Position numbers and translations under genes: made by a program
Shown: positions 10,448 to 47,505 of the stretch, one piece after another
Numbering within the stretch: the stretch's first letter is position 1
Layout: each line of letters starts with the position of its first letter
Notes under the pieces: generated by a model
The model's database searches: none
The model's input: the letters and a program-made list of their open reading frames with translations, nothing else
What the model was told of the DNA's origin: nothing
Assembly: GCF_900324465.2 (NCBI RefSeq)
Contig: NC_046623.1
Location: forward strand, 9,701,721 to 9,765,720
Direction of reading: 5' to 3'
DNA from: Anabas testudineus
Taxonomy: Eukaryota; Chordata; Actinopteri; Anabantiformes; Anabantidae
Length of the DNA: 64,000 bases

Positions 10448-13400
10448 CTATTTCTCAGGTCGTCCTTGTGAGGTTACTCTCAGCCTGGGATTCATGATGG
10501 GCCAACCAGGGAAATTCTCTCTTTGGACTGTGCTAAACTCGATCCTGTGAACGTGACACAAACATGCTGATGACTTGTCATCTAAATAAAGCCATAGTAC
10601 ATTTTAATATTGAAATACACTCACCTGAAGGCAGGATTGATGCCGATGTTGTCTGGCTGTGGAAGCGCTGGTGTTCGCCTCCTGCGGCAGGACGATGGAG
10701 GAGGGAAATCCTTCTGATACTGGGACTGCATGTCTGCTGGATCTTCATTTTGCACTGCTGTCGACCCCCGCTGTTGACTGTGTTTGCCCTCTTGCTCGTC
10801 CTCCTCTGCTTCCTTGTCCCTGCTGCTGCTGCTGTTTCCTCTTCCTGTTTGTCTTGAGGATGTGGGATGAGGAGAGTGTGACTGCTGCTGTGTGTTGTGG
10901 GCGATATGATCTCCTGAAGGTCAGGTAATTAGTTTGTTAGGAGGACATACATTTTCTGTCTCTGAAGACAATTTAAAATAAAAGTTTCCTGACCTCTACC
11001 TCTATAAGATATTTTTATTTTTTATTTTCCTAAACTCTGGTCTCATACAAGTCTTTTTACAAACCTAAACCCCCACATCTACAACACACTGTCCGCCCGT
11101 CTACTGAAACACTCGTGCTTCCACACAAACACAACTTGCGGTTTAACAGATAAGGTGAGTTTACTCTCCAGGTTGAGTTAGACTACAGACCTTTGCCTCT
11201 CTCTTGCTGTGGGATGGGCCTGAAGGAGAAAGCTTCTCGTGATGTGGTCTCCATCTTAGCAGGAGTGTCTGGGTAGAGGAGAAATCCTGAGGAAGTTGGG
11301 ACATGAGAGAGAGGGTAAAAAGTGTCTTTTAAGGTGCCAGATTATTGGAGCACAAAGTTTAATGGTTTTAAATACTACTAAGACTTAAATTAAACATTGA
11401 ATTTAGTTAATGGCATTTTCAAAATCCTTTCATTGTAACATGGTGCTTTGGAGTAATTTCAATAAACACAACAGCAAGTATCAATTTAATATGTGGACTA
11501 ACCTCACCTAACATTTGCTGACATCGTTATATGAACTTTTTGTCAGCCATTACTCATTTGTGGCCATATAATAGGAATAACCTAAAAATAACTGCAACAA
11601 CAATGCTTAATTATTCACATTGAAGCAATAAAACTGCACTGTTTTATGTTTTATTCTCAGTGCAACCAGAAAATTAAAGATAGATATCACATTCAATGTT
11701 TTTATGCCTCCTTTGTATAATGAAAACCTTCAGATTCTGGATATGATTCTGATTGAGTCTTCCATATCAAAATACATGAAACGTTATTACAAGCTCTCAT
11801 CTCTCCACCTGGACTTCAAAAAACATTTGAATAATAAAAATGTTGCTGCAAAAGAAGAGCAGCAAACGCTTACCTGCCACTGTTGGGGGCTCCCCCCTGT
11901 AGGGTCGACTTCGCAGCAACAAATCATGGTGGGGACGTGGGTGTTGCACATTGGCATTTTCAACAAACATTTTGTCTGTTGTCTCCTGAGAGTGCTGTTG
12001 GATCTCTGGCATCATCAGCAGCTCCTGATCTTTGGATGCCCGTACACCAGATACTATAAAATGACCACAAGTTTAGAGGATTTAGTAGAAACCATAGTTG
12101 CAAATCTCAGAAATGTACAGTGTATATGTATTTCAAGTATTAATCAGTAAAAAGCCTTAAAATGAGAATTATTTACTGCATTGCTTACCTTACATGTAGA
12201 GTAAAAACATAAGATGTGCTACAATTTTTCAGTGTTTCCTTATACAGCCTGTGCATGTGTGTGTGTCAACCAGTACAGAGCTGCTTAAAGTTTGTTTACT
12301 TCAGTAGTCATGGTGTTCTATTCTTCTCCTGTGAGTGACAGATACAGTAGTTACCAACTGAGACAAAGCAGCTGGACCACCAAGGGAGAGCCGAAACTTG
12401 TGCAGTGGCTGCTTGCACAGATGGTTTTTAAAAAAGGAACCAATTGAATGTTTTGAAGCAGGACTAATTTAAATAGCGAGGCTTCTCTCTTCTGCAAGAT
12501 AGAAGCTAACAAATCTATCTTAGAGGCTGACACATAATGACCGAGCAAAAAGTGCTGAGCTGAGCCTAGTTTGTATAAGGTGACCAAAATGCCAAGTTGG
12601 TTTTGCATCAGTGACTCAACAAACCTGTGCAGTAGCAAGTATAATAGTGGTAATATAAATTTGCACCACTTTTGTTAATTACACATCCCACATTAAAAAA
12701 AAGAAAGCATGTTACATATTCAGAGGTTGCCCTGGAGTGTTTGGCCAGCGCACAGCAATGCACTCTGCTGGCACAAGTCCCAGCTATATTGCTTTCACAT
12801 TCAAGGGCCTGTTTTAGCCTGTAACATTTCAGTAGGCAATCTTACTTTGGAAAATCAATTCACCTCATGCAATTTAACATATTCTGTGGTGACAATGCTT
12901 CTGTTAAACTGTCATTTCATTTCACTTAGTATAGCTAAGTAGTAATTGCAGTCTACTGTGAGCTGCGGGTTGAAGGAAGTAAGAACTTTCTGTGTTGCTT
13001 TGGATGATGTCTGACTGTGCAGCCTGTACTTTAACAGTACATAATATGATAATAATAATACTAATATGATGCACAAAACTCTGCATTGAACTCACATTGA
13101 AATTATTTTTGGTTCATGCACATGTAAAAACATTAGCGAGCCACACATTTGAAGTGGGTGAGATGTTTCATTCATTACCATAAATATGGGCATTTGAATT
13201 TATTAGCTTATTTATTTACTGTACACTGTTCTACTTCTGTAAATACTCACTTGTGCATCAAATGTGCATTTTCACCCTGCTGTAAAATAGTTTCCAACAA
13301 ATGCACCTTCTGTTTGGGCAACATTAGCTGTAAACAAAAGCAGTTTTAATCATCACTTTGAATGTTTCCCCGACATGAACAGTGATGTTGTCTCTGTCTG

Positions 13401-13757
13401 CAGCTCCTGTCCCACTCGTTTCAACACGGACCAGCAGGAGTCTCCCGTTCCCATAGTAACAGTCCTTCACTTAGAGCCGTATGCAGACAGGGTTAGCAAC
13501 ATTAGCCTCTGTCGACCGCGTTCAAGTGTCCACACTTCAGCTCTGCTGGGTTCTTCATGCGACTGCTGGTGTTTTTCTCTACCTGCTAACGAGTCAGTAA
13601 GAGGTCTAAGTGACGCCGTCTTCGAGTGCACTGCTTCTAAAACCGCCCCAGAAGCAGCGGAGAGCTCGTCATGTAGCCTAGCCAAACTCTCTGTGTCAGA
13701 GACTCTGCTGTGTCTGAGTGTCCGGAAGTTCTGGGGGGAAAAAAGCGAGAAAGGCAT
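10448..13757 (-). CDS. Unrecognised five-exon gene, 278 aa
   Basis: I do not recognise this gene. Minus-strand coding exons in transcript order: 13757-13583, 12053-11874, 11286-11191, 10913-10625, 10544-10448 (837 nt with stop). All four introns are GT...AG and every phase agrees (1,1,1,2), which random frames would rarely give. The product begins MPFSLFSPQNFRTLRHSR and has a helical N-terminus (SLARLHDELSAASGAVLEAV), a basic middle (HHDLLLRSRPYRGEPPTVAG), a polar Gln/Ser/Glu-rich region and a C-terminal block with SQYQKDFPPPSSCRRRR, LPQPDNIGINPAFR and RENFPGWP. There is no signal peptide or membrane segment. Short motifs such as TTSREAFSF and SQYQKDF resemble those of axonemal microtubule-associated proteins; that is inference only. 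Its start codon lies 127 bp from that of arhgap42 on the other strand. Confidence 0.68.
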
Positions 13758-13884
13758 GAAAGAAGGAGCTGGAAGAAACGTCTGAGCAGGTTTTTTTCCA
13801 CAGCACAGACCCGACAGTAAGTCCTACCGAGGGGACACATCCAGCCTCTTACTGTGTTTATTAAGTGCGAGCATTGATTTATCG
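13758..13884. promoter_or_regulatory. Shared bidirectional promoter and 5' leaders
   Basis: Only 127 bp separate the start codon of the minus-strand gene (13757) from that of arhgap42 (13885), so both 5' leaders and at least part of both promoters must overlap here or reach into the partner's first exon. No TATA box is evident. Confidence 0.55.
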
Positions 13885-27704
<13,820 letters not shown>

Positions 27705-28614
27705 CTGAGCTGACAACGTCATTAACACAATAAATCAGGATGTAACTTTTCTGAACACATGCAGACAGTAATACTCTGCTGATCAAGAATATATTTATCA
27801 TCCACTGTTACTGTTATCACTGAACAGTGTGCATGACTTACTACTGCAGCTGGATCTGAATGATGTATGTACTGTATGTATATCTGACTACTATACCTGA
27901 ACCATGTTATGTGTCATTAACCAGCTTATAATGCCGCAGATGTTAATATCAGCTGATTGTGTTTCTCTAAATGAAAATTTTCAGCTCCTCTCTTATGTTT
28001 CTGTAGCAATCTTCCTACACATCTGCAAAAGCTAAATGAAATGCATCAACAAGGTACATGTGAATAGTATTTTTTGTATCCATTCTGGTAATTTATATGT
28101 TTGTAAATGATCATATCAACTTTATAATTTTATTCCCAGCATTGTGTGCTCTCGCCTCTGTACCTAGGTCGGTATCGGTTTGTCTAAGACTGAATCCTGC
28201 CTTAACAACTTCCTCCAACTTTATGTTTTTTCATGCTGCCTAATAAAGGACAAACACAAATTTTGTGCTACTTACATATTACTATCTAAGCATGTGCATC
28301 CTTTGTGGTTATGTTTGGCTATTATTATTGTGTAATAATTATTGTTTGTGCTCCACTTTGTTGGTAATGAAAGACAAAATGTTTTCATAACTAGTTGTTT
28401 AAAAGATGTTCTCCCGATTAAATGTTCCCTAAGTACAATATTTGAAACCTACACATTGTGTGCAATGTAAACATAGAAATGGCACTTAATCATGCAATCT
28501 GTATTTTGACGTTTGTTCACATAGAGGTATGTACATTCAAAGAAGGAGAACAGGCACTTAAAACTCTTAGGGATGTGCAGTTTTAAGTACAAGTCAGGAG
28601 AGCAAACAGTACAA
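27705..28614. other. Convergent 3' ends of arhgap42 and trpc6
   Basis: The arhgap42 3' UTR probably ends after AATAAA at 28242-28247 (about 540 nt after the stop). From there to the trpc6 stop (28615) the DNA is AT-rich with no gene; I found no clear minus-strand AATAAA for trpc6, so its 3' end is undefined. Confidence 0.5.
28242..28247 (+). terminator. arhgap42 polyadenylation signal
   Basis: Canonical AATAAA in the context CCTAATAAAGGAC, about 540 nt after the arhgap42 stop codon and before the converging trpc6 gene. Confidence 0.55.
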
Positions 28615-36796
<8,182 letters not shown>

Positions 36797-38284
36797 CCTG
36801 GAGGTGATCTACAATAGAGGCTCTGCTCCTGCTTCATATGAATGAGTAATCAAGCGCCTGTGGCATGTCTCTGTCTGCCTCTCACTGTCTCCCTCCCCCT
36901 CTGTTTTTTTTTTTTTCGGTGTCCTTGAGAAAGAATGCATCCTTCTCAGTCCCACTGTACTTTTATTTACACACTCAGTGGCAGTGAACATCTCAGTGTT
37001 ATGACTGAACACACTGAGGGTTACTCGAGATACATGGCCATTTTTGTCTTAGTTGTTTCAGCTGAATCTACAAACTCTGCCTGTTTTTTTCATAAGGGCA
37101 AAAAATTTAGGCTGATAAGTGTAAGCACAATATCTAGAAGTATTGTGCTTTGCCAGTGGCTTCAATGCTCAGGCTGTAAATGCTATTTTAAACAGCAGTG
37201 TTTAGAGTACATGTTGAATTTTGTTAGTGTGTGTGAGTGTGTGTGTGTGTGTGCATACATGCATGCAAGAGTGACTGATGGCTGATGAACAGCAGATGAG
37301 ATTCCTCAGGGTTTTAATTCCCAGTAGACTTTGCTTCCTGTGAGCTCCCACTCTCTACTGATCCTCGTCCAGTGTGGGAAAAACGACTTCCCACTGACAC
37401 ACAAGCGCACACTCACACACACATTCATACGCATGTTTACATGTGCGTTGAAGCACATCTGTGTTTTGAAGCGTGCAAATATTTATTTACTCGCCAGGAG
37501 GTCAAAGGTGAGCCACTGCACCTTCTCATCTACTTTGTTTGCCATCACAGACACACATACACACAACAGTGCATTAAAATTCATTTAAATCTGAATGTGC
37601 AGCGTGCTATCCTTCCTCCAGTTCCTAGGTTCATCACATTGTGTCTGTTTTCAACATTGATTTCTCTAAAAACACACAAATTACGTCAAACAAACGCCTC
37701 CACTTTAGAAAATCTGATAAAGCAAAGTCTATGATGTGCGATTGTGGCAGAGAGACTTGCCTTTTAAGGGCCTGATTGCTGAAGATTAGACACTTTGCAT
37801 GTTTCATGGCCTAACAGCGACACTTTTTACAAGGAGGATGTTAGGAAGAAATAGGATAAACGCTCACAAATGTCACCACTGTCAGTTTTTGTTAAGAATT
37901 CCTCCTCAGAAGAGAACAGACCAAAGATCTGGACGTAAACACTGTCAGCTCAAACATACACACTGTTATTGGGGGGCATTCGGTGGGCAAACACCTGGAT
38001 TATCCTTTTTCTGTGTGTGTGTTTATTAAAACTGGCAATATGTACACACCAGACCACACAAAGAGCCAGATCTTCTTCTGTGTTATCACTCTAATCAAAG
38101 ACTAAACACACACATACACACTTATCTGAATTGCAAACGAAATCAGTAGTACAGACGAGGGTTATATTTTGTCCTGCTTAAATACAGACCAATGCTAAAG
38201 GCTGATGCTAATAAAACTAGAACAACTAATGTTAAAGTTTACACGCATGTCTGCCCAGACAAGACATTTATGCATTGATCCAAG

Positions 38285-38560
38285 TGGATGTGTATGCCAG
38301 GTGTAATGAAATTGACCTTTAACCTTTGGACACCAAATCTAATCAGGTCAACACTGACCTAAAAAAAATTGCAAAATTTTAAGAAAGATATGTATTGTAT
38401 TTGTGATACATTCACACAAAGAATTGGATTTACATGAGGTGACTGTGACCATGACCTTTGACCTCGGGGTCACCAAAAATGCATCAGTTGACCCATTTAC
38501 TTCAAATGCCAAATATGAAGAAATCCTCTCCACCTCCACTAATAAATGCAAAAAAACTGT
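38285..38560 (+). mobile_element. Interspersed fish repeat fragment
   Basis: Contains repeated words on the theme GACCTTTGACCTCGGGGTCACC, CACCAAATCTAATCAGGTCA and AAATATGAAGAAATCCTCTC. I recall this pattern as a very common teleost intergenic repeat with many copies; the class is uncertain. No coding potential and no clear ends. Confidence 0.5.
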
Positions 38561-38580
38561 GACATCTGTAGAGTCACAGT

Positions 38581-38635
38581 GTGTGTGTGTGTGTGTGTGT
38601 GTCTGTCTGTGAGAGAGAGAGAGAGAGAGAGAGAG
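38581..38635 (+). repeat. GT then GA microsatellite
   Basis: GT run (38581-38601), CTGTCTGT spacer, then GA run (38611-38635). Simple repeat abutting the preceding interspersed element. Confidence 0.9.
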
Positions 38636-39499
38636 CTGCTGCCTCCTTCTGGAGTTGAGAAAACGCTGCATTCAACATAAAAACATCAAACATTGAATTT
38701 ATCCACTTTACAGCAGAAAAACAAATGTCAAACTGAAAATCAGCTCAACGTGTGCTGCACTCTTGGCTACGTTAAAAACACAGCATTGTCTGAATCAGCA
38801 CAAAGTGTAGTTTGAGAATATTCACTTACTGCTGTAAAACAGTCTGAACAAGTTCGAGTTTTTGCTAAAACTGTGACATTTATCCCGAAGTTGACACTAA
38901 AGTGAAAGGTCTTTAAAATTTGTCCTAAGATCAGTTCAGTCAATGACTGTTGAGTTATACTAATGTACTGCTCCCAGTTAAACGAAAATAAAAGAAAATA
39001 CCACTCAAGATTAAATCATGTATGTTTTTTAAAACTACAAATAAGAAACGTGTCATGAGAGTTTAAACTCTCTGTTGCTGTAAATGTTTCTTTACAGTTT
39101 GTGGACTGAGCTCTGTGCAGCACTTTGATTCCTCTCAAGTCAAAAAACTTAATGTTGGTGGTTTAAGAAAAAAACACTTTAAGTTGAATTAACTTGAAAT
39201 TAATAAAACTAAAAAGCAAAAATACAAGAATCATATCAAAACATATGTTATATTACATTATATTGTGTTTTAAATGACAGTAGTCTTAGGGATGAGAGGT
39301 CCCAGAAACTGGGTCACAGAAGGTTCTGTCAGAACTCTTCTCTGTGACATCACGCAGTGTCACAGTGTGAGTGTGGTTCAGAGCAAAGTCTCAGTTTAGA
39401 TTGATCGTCCACAGTGAACAAATCAACCTGAAGCCACAGAGCTGAAAGAAGAATTGAAGAAACACAACAAAACACAACGAGAACCCAGATCCTCTAAAG

Positions 39500-41884
39500 A
39501 TGCCTGCAGGCAGAAAGGTAAATGGACTTTACAGTGAATTGAAAAACAGAAGAAGGGGAAACGTCTGTGAGTTTCTTCAGTGGGATCAGTTGGTTAGCAG
39601 CATCTGCTCACCTGTCCTCATTAACAAAGAGGACATTTGAATGTTTTCATGCAAACACGTGCTCATTTCTATGTTTGTCCACTTCAGTAGTGTAGATTAA
39701 CATGTTTTCCACTTCTCTACAGGAAGATTAAATCCAGCAGTAACAGTTCAGTACAGTAACGTGTTCTACATCAGGAGTTGAGCTTCACTAAAACTCTCTT
39801 CTTACATGTTGGTTTTTTTCTACTAGAGTACAACTCTAACAACCATGGAGGCAAACAAAGGCGACCAGATCGCCAACAACCTGCTCTCACAGGTCAAACC
39901 CGCTGCATCAACTACCAACGAGATGTGGCAGCCGATCCACCCCTGGGATGCAGAGGGTGAAGTCTGTGCTACTAAACACAAAGTGCAGGAAGACTCGGCC
40001 AATTGTGTTGGTCTGCATAAGAAGTCTGTTAAGCTCGCATGGGTCGAAGAAAAGGTAGAGGTCAACTACTGCACCTCCCCAGCCATGTCTGAGATCAGTG
40101 TTATCACGTACTCTTCATGGCGATCCGACCCGGACTCTGAGTCCTGCGTGTGTGGTGGAAACAGAGAGGACGCCAGCTCCCCGGCCGTGTCGGAGGACAG
40201 CATCATAGCATGCTATTCAAGGGTGTCCGACCTGGAAACAGACGTGTCCATCTCTGAAGTTTACACACCTGACCTTCAGGGTGTCGACGAAGAAATTAAA
40301 AAGGTGTGTGAGTACTATGTGTGTGGTGAAAACAGAAAAGACACCAGCTCCCCGGCCATGTCGGAGGACAGTATCGGAACATCCTATTCTTGGATGTCCG
40401 ACCTGGAAACAGACGTGTCCATCTCTGAAGTTTACACACCTGACCTTCAGGATGTCGACGAAGAAATTAAAAAGGTGTGTGAGTACTATGTGTGTGGTGA
40501 AAACAGAGAGGACACCAGCTCCCCAACCTTCTCGGAGGACAGCTCTAAGATGTCTGGCCACGAATCAGACTTCTCTGAAGTCTGTACACCTGATGTCGAG
40601 GATATCCACCTGGTTTTCGACACTGTTGAAACGGAGCAGAGAGACCAGACTGAGGCTTCAGCTGAGGTCCAGCAAGTTGAACTGAAATCGTCTCTCCTTG
40701 TTCCTGTGATAGCAAGATTTTTCCAGCATCTCACTGAAGAGTAGGTTTTCTATTCTCTTATTCTTACATTTCTAGTGGATCCTTGAATATATTTCAAACC
40801 TTATTTCCATTGTTAACCTGTTGTTTCTGTTCTTGTAGGCAGTGGAGGGAGCTAAACGAAGGGGTCTACAACAAAGATGTAAAAGAACTCCTGATGGACA
40901 TGACCATGGATGTACTGAGTGTGACCTCAAACTCTTTTGTTAACACCGTCCTCTCAATGCACCAGTCGTCCACAACTGAGCCCCTCGATCCATCAGCGTC
41001 AGAGCACCTGATGACATTTTTGAAAGGCAGCATTCAAAGCTGCGTGGAAAGCTCCTTCTCTCAGGCTCTGAATGAGCTCGTCGGTGCAGACATCCCCGTG
41101 ATGGTTTCACCTCACTTCACACAAGCTATGGAGACAGAGGTACTTCGGGAGCTCACCTCTGTCTTCTCAGCAAGCACCACTGCTCCTGCCGGCTCTCAGC
41201 AGTCAAAGAAAACAGCAGCAGAGCAAACTCTGGCAGGAGCTATTTTGACTATGAAGTCCTTCATCACAGGACAAAGCACAAAAGTCAAGAGAAGAATTCA
41301 GACTGCAGAGGAGCTGAAACCACTCGATAACAAGCACAAACCGACCAGAAGGAGGAAAACTGTGTCACTGTGGAAAAGATGCTTTAGCAGACGGCTCTCA
41401 ATGATCCATCCTGTTCCACTGGAAGATCCAGTGGTAACACCAACCTCTAGAAACTCTGTGCAGCTGATGATCAGTTCTCCATCTCAGCCCAAACATGGAG
41501 CAGACAACAGAGACACATCTGAGGAGGCTGAGACTAAAACCAAACAAGGCTTCAGCTGTTTCTTCACCAAGCTCTTTAAAAAAGTAAGGACACATTTAGA
41601 TAGAGGCTGTAATCACATTATTGATTTAGACAGTTTAACATGTCTGATGTGCAGTGACACGGAACAGACCTGTGTGAATAACGTGAAGGTTTCAGGATGG
41701 ATGAAGTTTTGTCAAACTGCAGCTTGTTCTTGTTTCTTTTGGACTGATGGGTTTTTTTTTTTGGTTTTTTTTTTTTGCTTTCTTTTTAAAAAAGGACAAT
41801 AAGAAGAAGACAGATGAGGAGCAGACAACATCTCAAAGCAAACGCCCTCATCTGTGGAGGAGCCTCTGTTTCTGCAGCCCATAA
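39500..41884 (+). CDS. Unrecognised 588-aa gene with internal 57-residue repeats
   Basis: Function unknown. Four coding exons: 39500-39517, 39827-40740, 40839-41583, 41795-41884 (1767 nt with stop), all GT/AG and phase-consistent (0,2,0). The first exon codes only MPAGRK. Exon 2 is acidic and Ser-rich and holds three 171-bp tandem units (SSPAMSEDS, SDLETDVSISEVYTPDLQ, DVDEEIKKVCEYYVCGEN). Exon 3 looks helical (QWRELNEGVYNKDVKELLMD, SEHLMTFLKGSIQSCVESSF) and turns basic near its end (KPTRRRKTVSLWKRCFSRRL). The last exon codes a Lys-rich tail ending in LWRSLCFCSP. No signal peptide or membrane span. It sits between trpc6 and angptl5, where the human block has no equivalent that I know; it may be a fish-specific family. 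If the first exon is wrong, translation could start at 39845. Confidence 0.75.
40148..40620 (+). repeat. 171-bp coding tandem repeat, about 2.7 units
   Basis: Unit starts at 40148, 40319 and 40490, exactly 171 bp (57 codons) apart, so the frame is kept. Units 1 and 2 are nearly identical over long stretches; unit 3 is truncated and more diverged. A weaker ancestral half-unit (SPAMSEISVITYSSWRSDPD) precedes them at about 40075-40140. The near identity points to recent duplication or gene conversion within the exon. Confidence 0.9.
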
Positions 41885-43988
41885 GTTAACATGGACCTGC
41901 TCCACTCCTCCTCCCTTCTTCCTCTTCTTTTTTTTTTTCTCACCCCTTCTCCCACCCACCCCCTTTAATCCCTTTATCCAAAACCCCCCCTCCCCACTAC
42001 AAGCCCCAATTTTTCTACCCCTTCCCTCACCTTCCCTATTTACTTCCCTTGTCCTCATCCCATCTCCCCCATGTCTCTCCCTTCCTCCCCACCCATGGTT
42101 TTGTAAAACATCAAGTGGCAGAAAATAGACATGAATTGTGACCTTACAACCCCAACCCCCTTGTCCCTTTGCCCACCCCTCTCTTTCCCCCCACCTTTTT
42201 CTTTTTGTTTTATTAAATTTTACTTCATTTAAACATCCTGTTTCTCTGCTGTGTGACTTAAACATCAATTAACATGATGATAAGGAGTCAAGTTGAACAT
42301 GACTTTCTCTAGCAGGCTAGTAGATGCTGCAGTCTTCACAACAACCACAACATGTCCAATGTTAAGAGAGAAGCTCATGTTCGCTGACTGACGGCAGGAA
42401 CACTTTGGATGGACATGAAGCTCTTTAGATCAGTAATGAATATCTGCATTATAAATATCTGGTTTATGATTTAAAACTTAAACATCCAGTCACAGAGCAT
42501 CAGATCTTTTACATTAGAAGGACGATAAACACTGAACCTACCACCTGTTAATATAGGGACACAAAACAGGAAGAGAACCAGGACCAGTAAGTGTTCTGCA
42601 GATGAAGGAGGCTCAGTGTGAAAAAGCACCACACAGTGGTTTAAAATGATACAGGACTGAAGTTTGTTTGAAAGCATTGTTTTATCCTCTGTCACCACAC
42701 TCACAAGATGAACGGTAGAATCCCACCAAAATACAGCCCACTATTTTAGATTAGATATTATCTCATGTTGTTTGGAACATATTTGCAATTCATTCAATTC
42801 TCATAAATGTAGTTGTCAGAGGTTCTGCTGCACTCTTGGCCATGTTGGTAATCCAGCATTTGGAGGGTGAAGATTCTTCATTTAATACTATTGTGTGTCT
42901 GAACATGGCCTTTGATCATATGATTCAGCTCTGTTACTTATCAGTTTACAGACTGGGTACATTCTGAGCTTCACATTGCATTGATTAGTATCAGTATTTT
43001 GTATTACTGAAAAGAAACTAGTAACACAGGTAAACAGTCCAATGAATGGAGGACCGGGGGACCTTCAGTGTGTAACCACCATCCTCTGGCCAAAATGATC
43101 CTCTCTGGTATGACCAGGCAAACGTTTTGGAAATTTAAATGTCAAACCAGACCAAGGGATTGATTATTTTTGATCAGGATTCACAACACAGGGTCTGGGT
43201 CTTTTTGTCAGGATGGTGATTTGGCAAGTTCATAAACATTTCTCTGACTGATTCTCTTTAGTGGAGAAATACTGGAAGGTTTCCCAGATCTCAACAATAA
43301 CACAGGGACTGGCAGGATTTAAGGGATTGTTTCTGTTTGGGTCTCGTTTTTAAAGATGTGTCCCTCATTTCTGTTGTGAAACTGTAATAACACAAGTTCT
43401 TGCACAGACTGAAATGTGAGGAGCAGCTACAGACAAAATAACACAGATTTTCTTCCTGCAACTTGATGGTGTTGAGAGAGACTCGCAGCTCCATCTGCTG
43501 GCGTCGTTTGGTAAACATTTGGCCTCGTGCTGTACATCACACTGAAACTATCACTCATCACAGAGACGATTCATGTACCAAGATGAAATCCCCACATTAT
43601 TTGTCATTTCATGTTGAGAAACGTTATTCTCTGGGCACATAATTCAACATCGAGTGGTGAAACTTGATCTATTGTTACTAGTGAACAACTCAGCTGCTAT
43701 ATTGACCCATTGCCACCTGTTCCACCAGGTGGTTGTTAATAGCATCACACAACTTTCCAGTCTGCTGTTGCCACTGTCCCAGCTTTTCTAAAATGTGCTG
43801 CTGGCAACAAAATACATATGACTGTATATTGCTCTTCATGTGATCTTGTGTTAATGAATGGTTACAGAAATAATCAACATTTCAACAACATTTCTGTCCT
43901 ATTTTATTCTTCATTTGTACAACGATGCAGTGCAACTTATACATTATGTGCTTTCTTGTCTTTCTTCTTCTGTTTCTCCTCTCTACTG
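41885..43988. other. Polypyrimidine 3' UTR and spacer before angptl5
   Basis: Positions 41896-42195 are extremely C/T-rich on the plus strand (runs such as TTCTTCCTCTTC and CCCCCTCCCC) and probably form the 3' UTR of the 588-codon gene; ATTAAA near 42211 may be its polyadenylation signal. The rest is AT-rich with no gene. CCACCTG and CAGGTGG near 43711-43731 form a short hairpin. An angptl5 polyadenylation signal (TTTATT) lies at 43903-43908. Confidence 0.5.
43903..43908 (-). terminator. angptl5 polyadenylation signal
   Basis: AATAAA on the minus strand about 81 nt after the angptl5 stop codon. Confidence 0.55.

Positions 43989-47505
<3,517 letters not shown>

Larger units (their letters stand above)
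36797..39499. other. Intergenic region between trpc6 and the 588-codon gene
   Basis: Divergent promoters of trpc6 (left) and the next gene (right) must lie here. It contains GT-rich stretches (37222-37252), an interspersed repeat (38285-38560), a GT/GA microsatellite (38581-38635), and then AT-rich DNA. A TGACATCA (CRE-like) word lies at 39345-39352, about 150 bp before the downstream start codon. No further coding gene is seen. Confidence 0.45.

Noticed and set aside
12351-12638. Minus-strand 95-codon frame between exons 1 and 2 of the unrecognised gene
   Set aside because: Exons 1 and 2 join directly in phase without it, and it lacks suitable splice sites.
13375-13785. Plus-strand frame of 136 codons beginning MNSDVVSVCSS
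   Set aside because: It is antisense to exon 1 of the minus-strand five-exon gene and shows no domain or splice partners.
40217-40561. Minus-strand frame of 114 codons with internal repeats
   Set aside because: Its repeats are the reverse reading of the 171-bp units of the plus-strand gene, which has a full phase-consistent model.
41814-42268. Frames of 104 and 160 codons on both strands in the pyrimidine-rich block
   Set aside because: Low-complexity sequence naturally lacks stop codons; the products are Pro/Ser/Phe or Gly/Lys/Arg strings.
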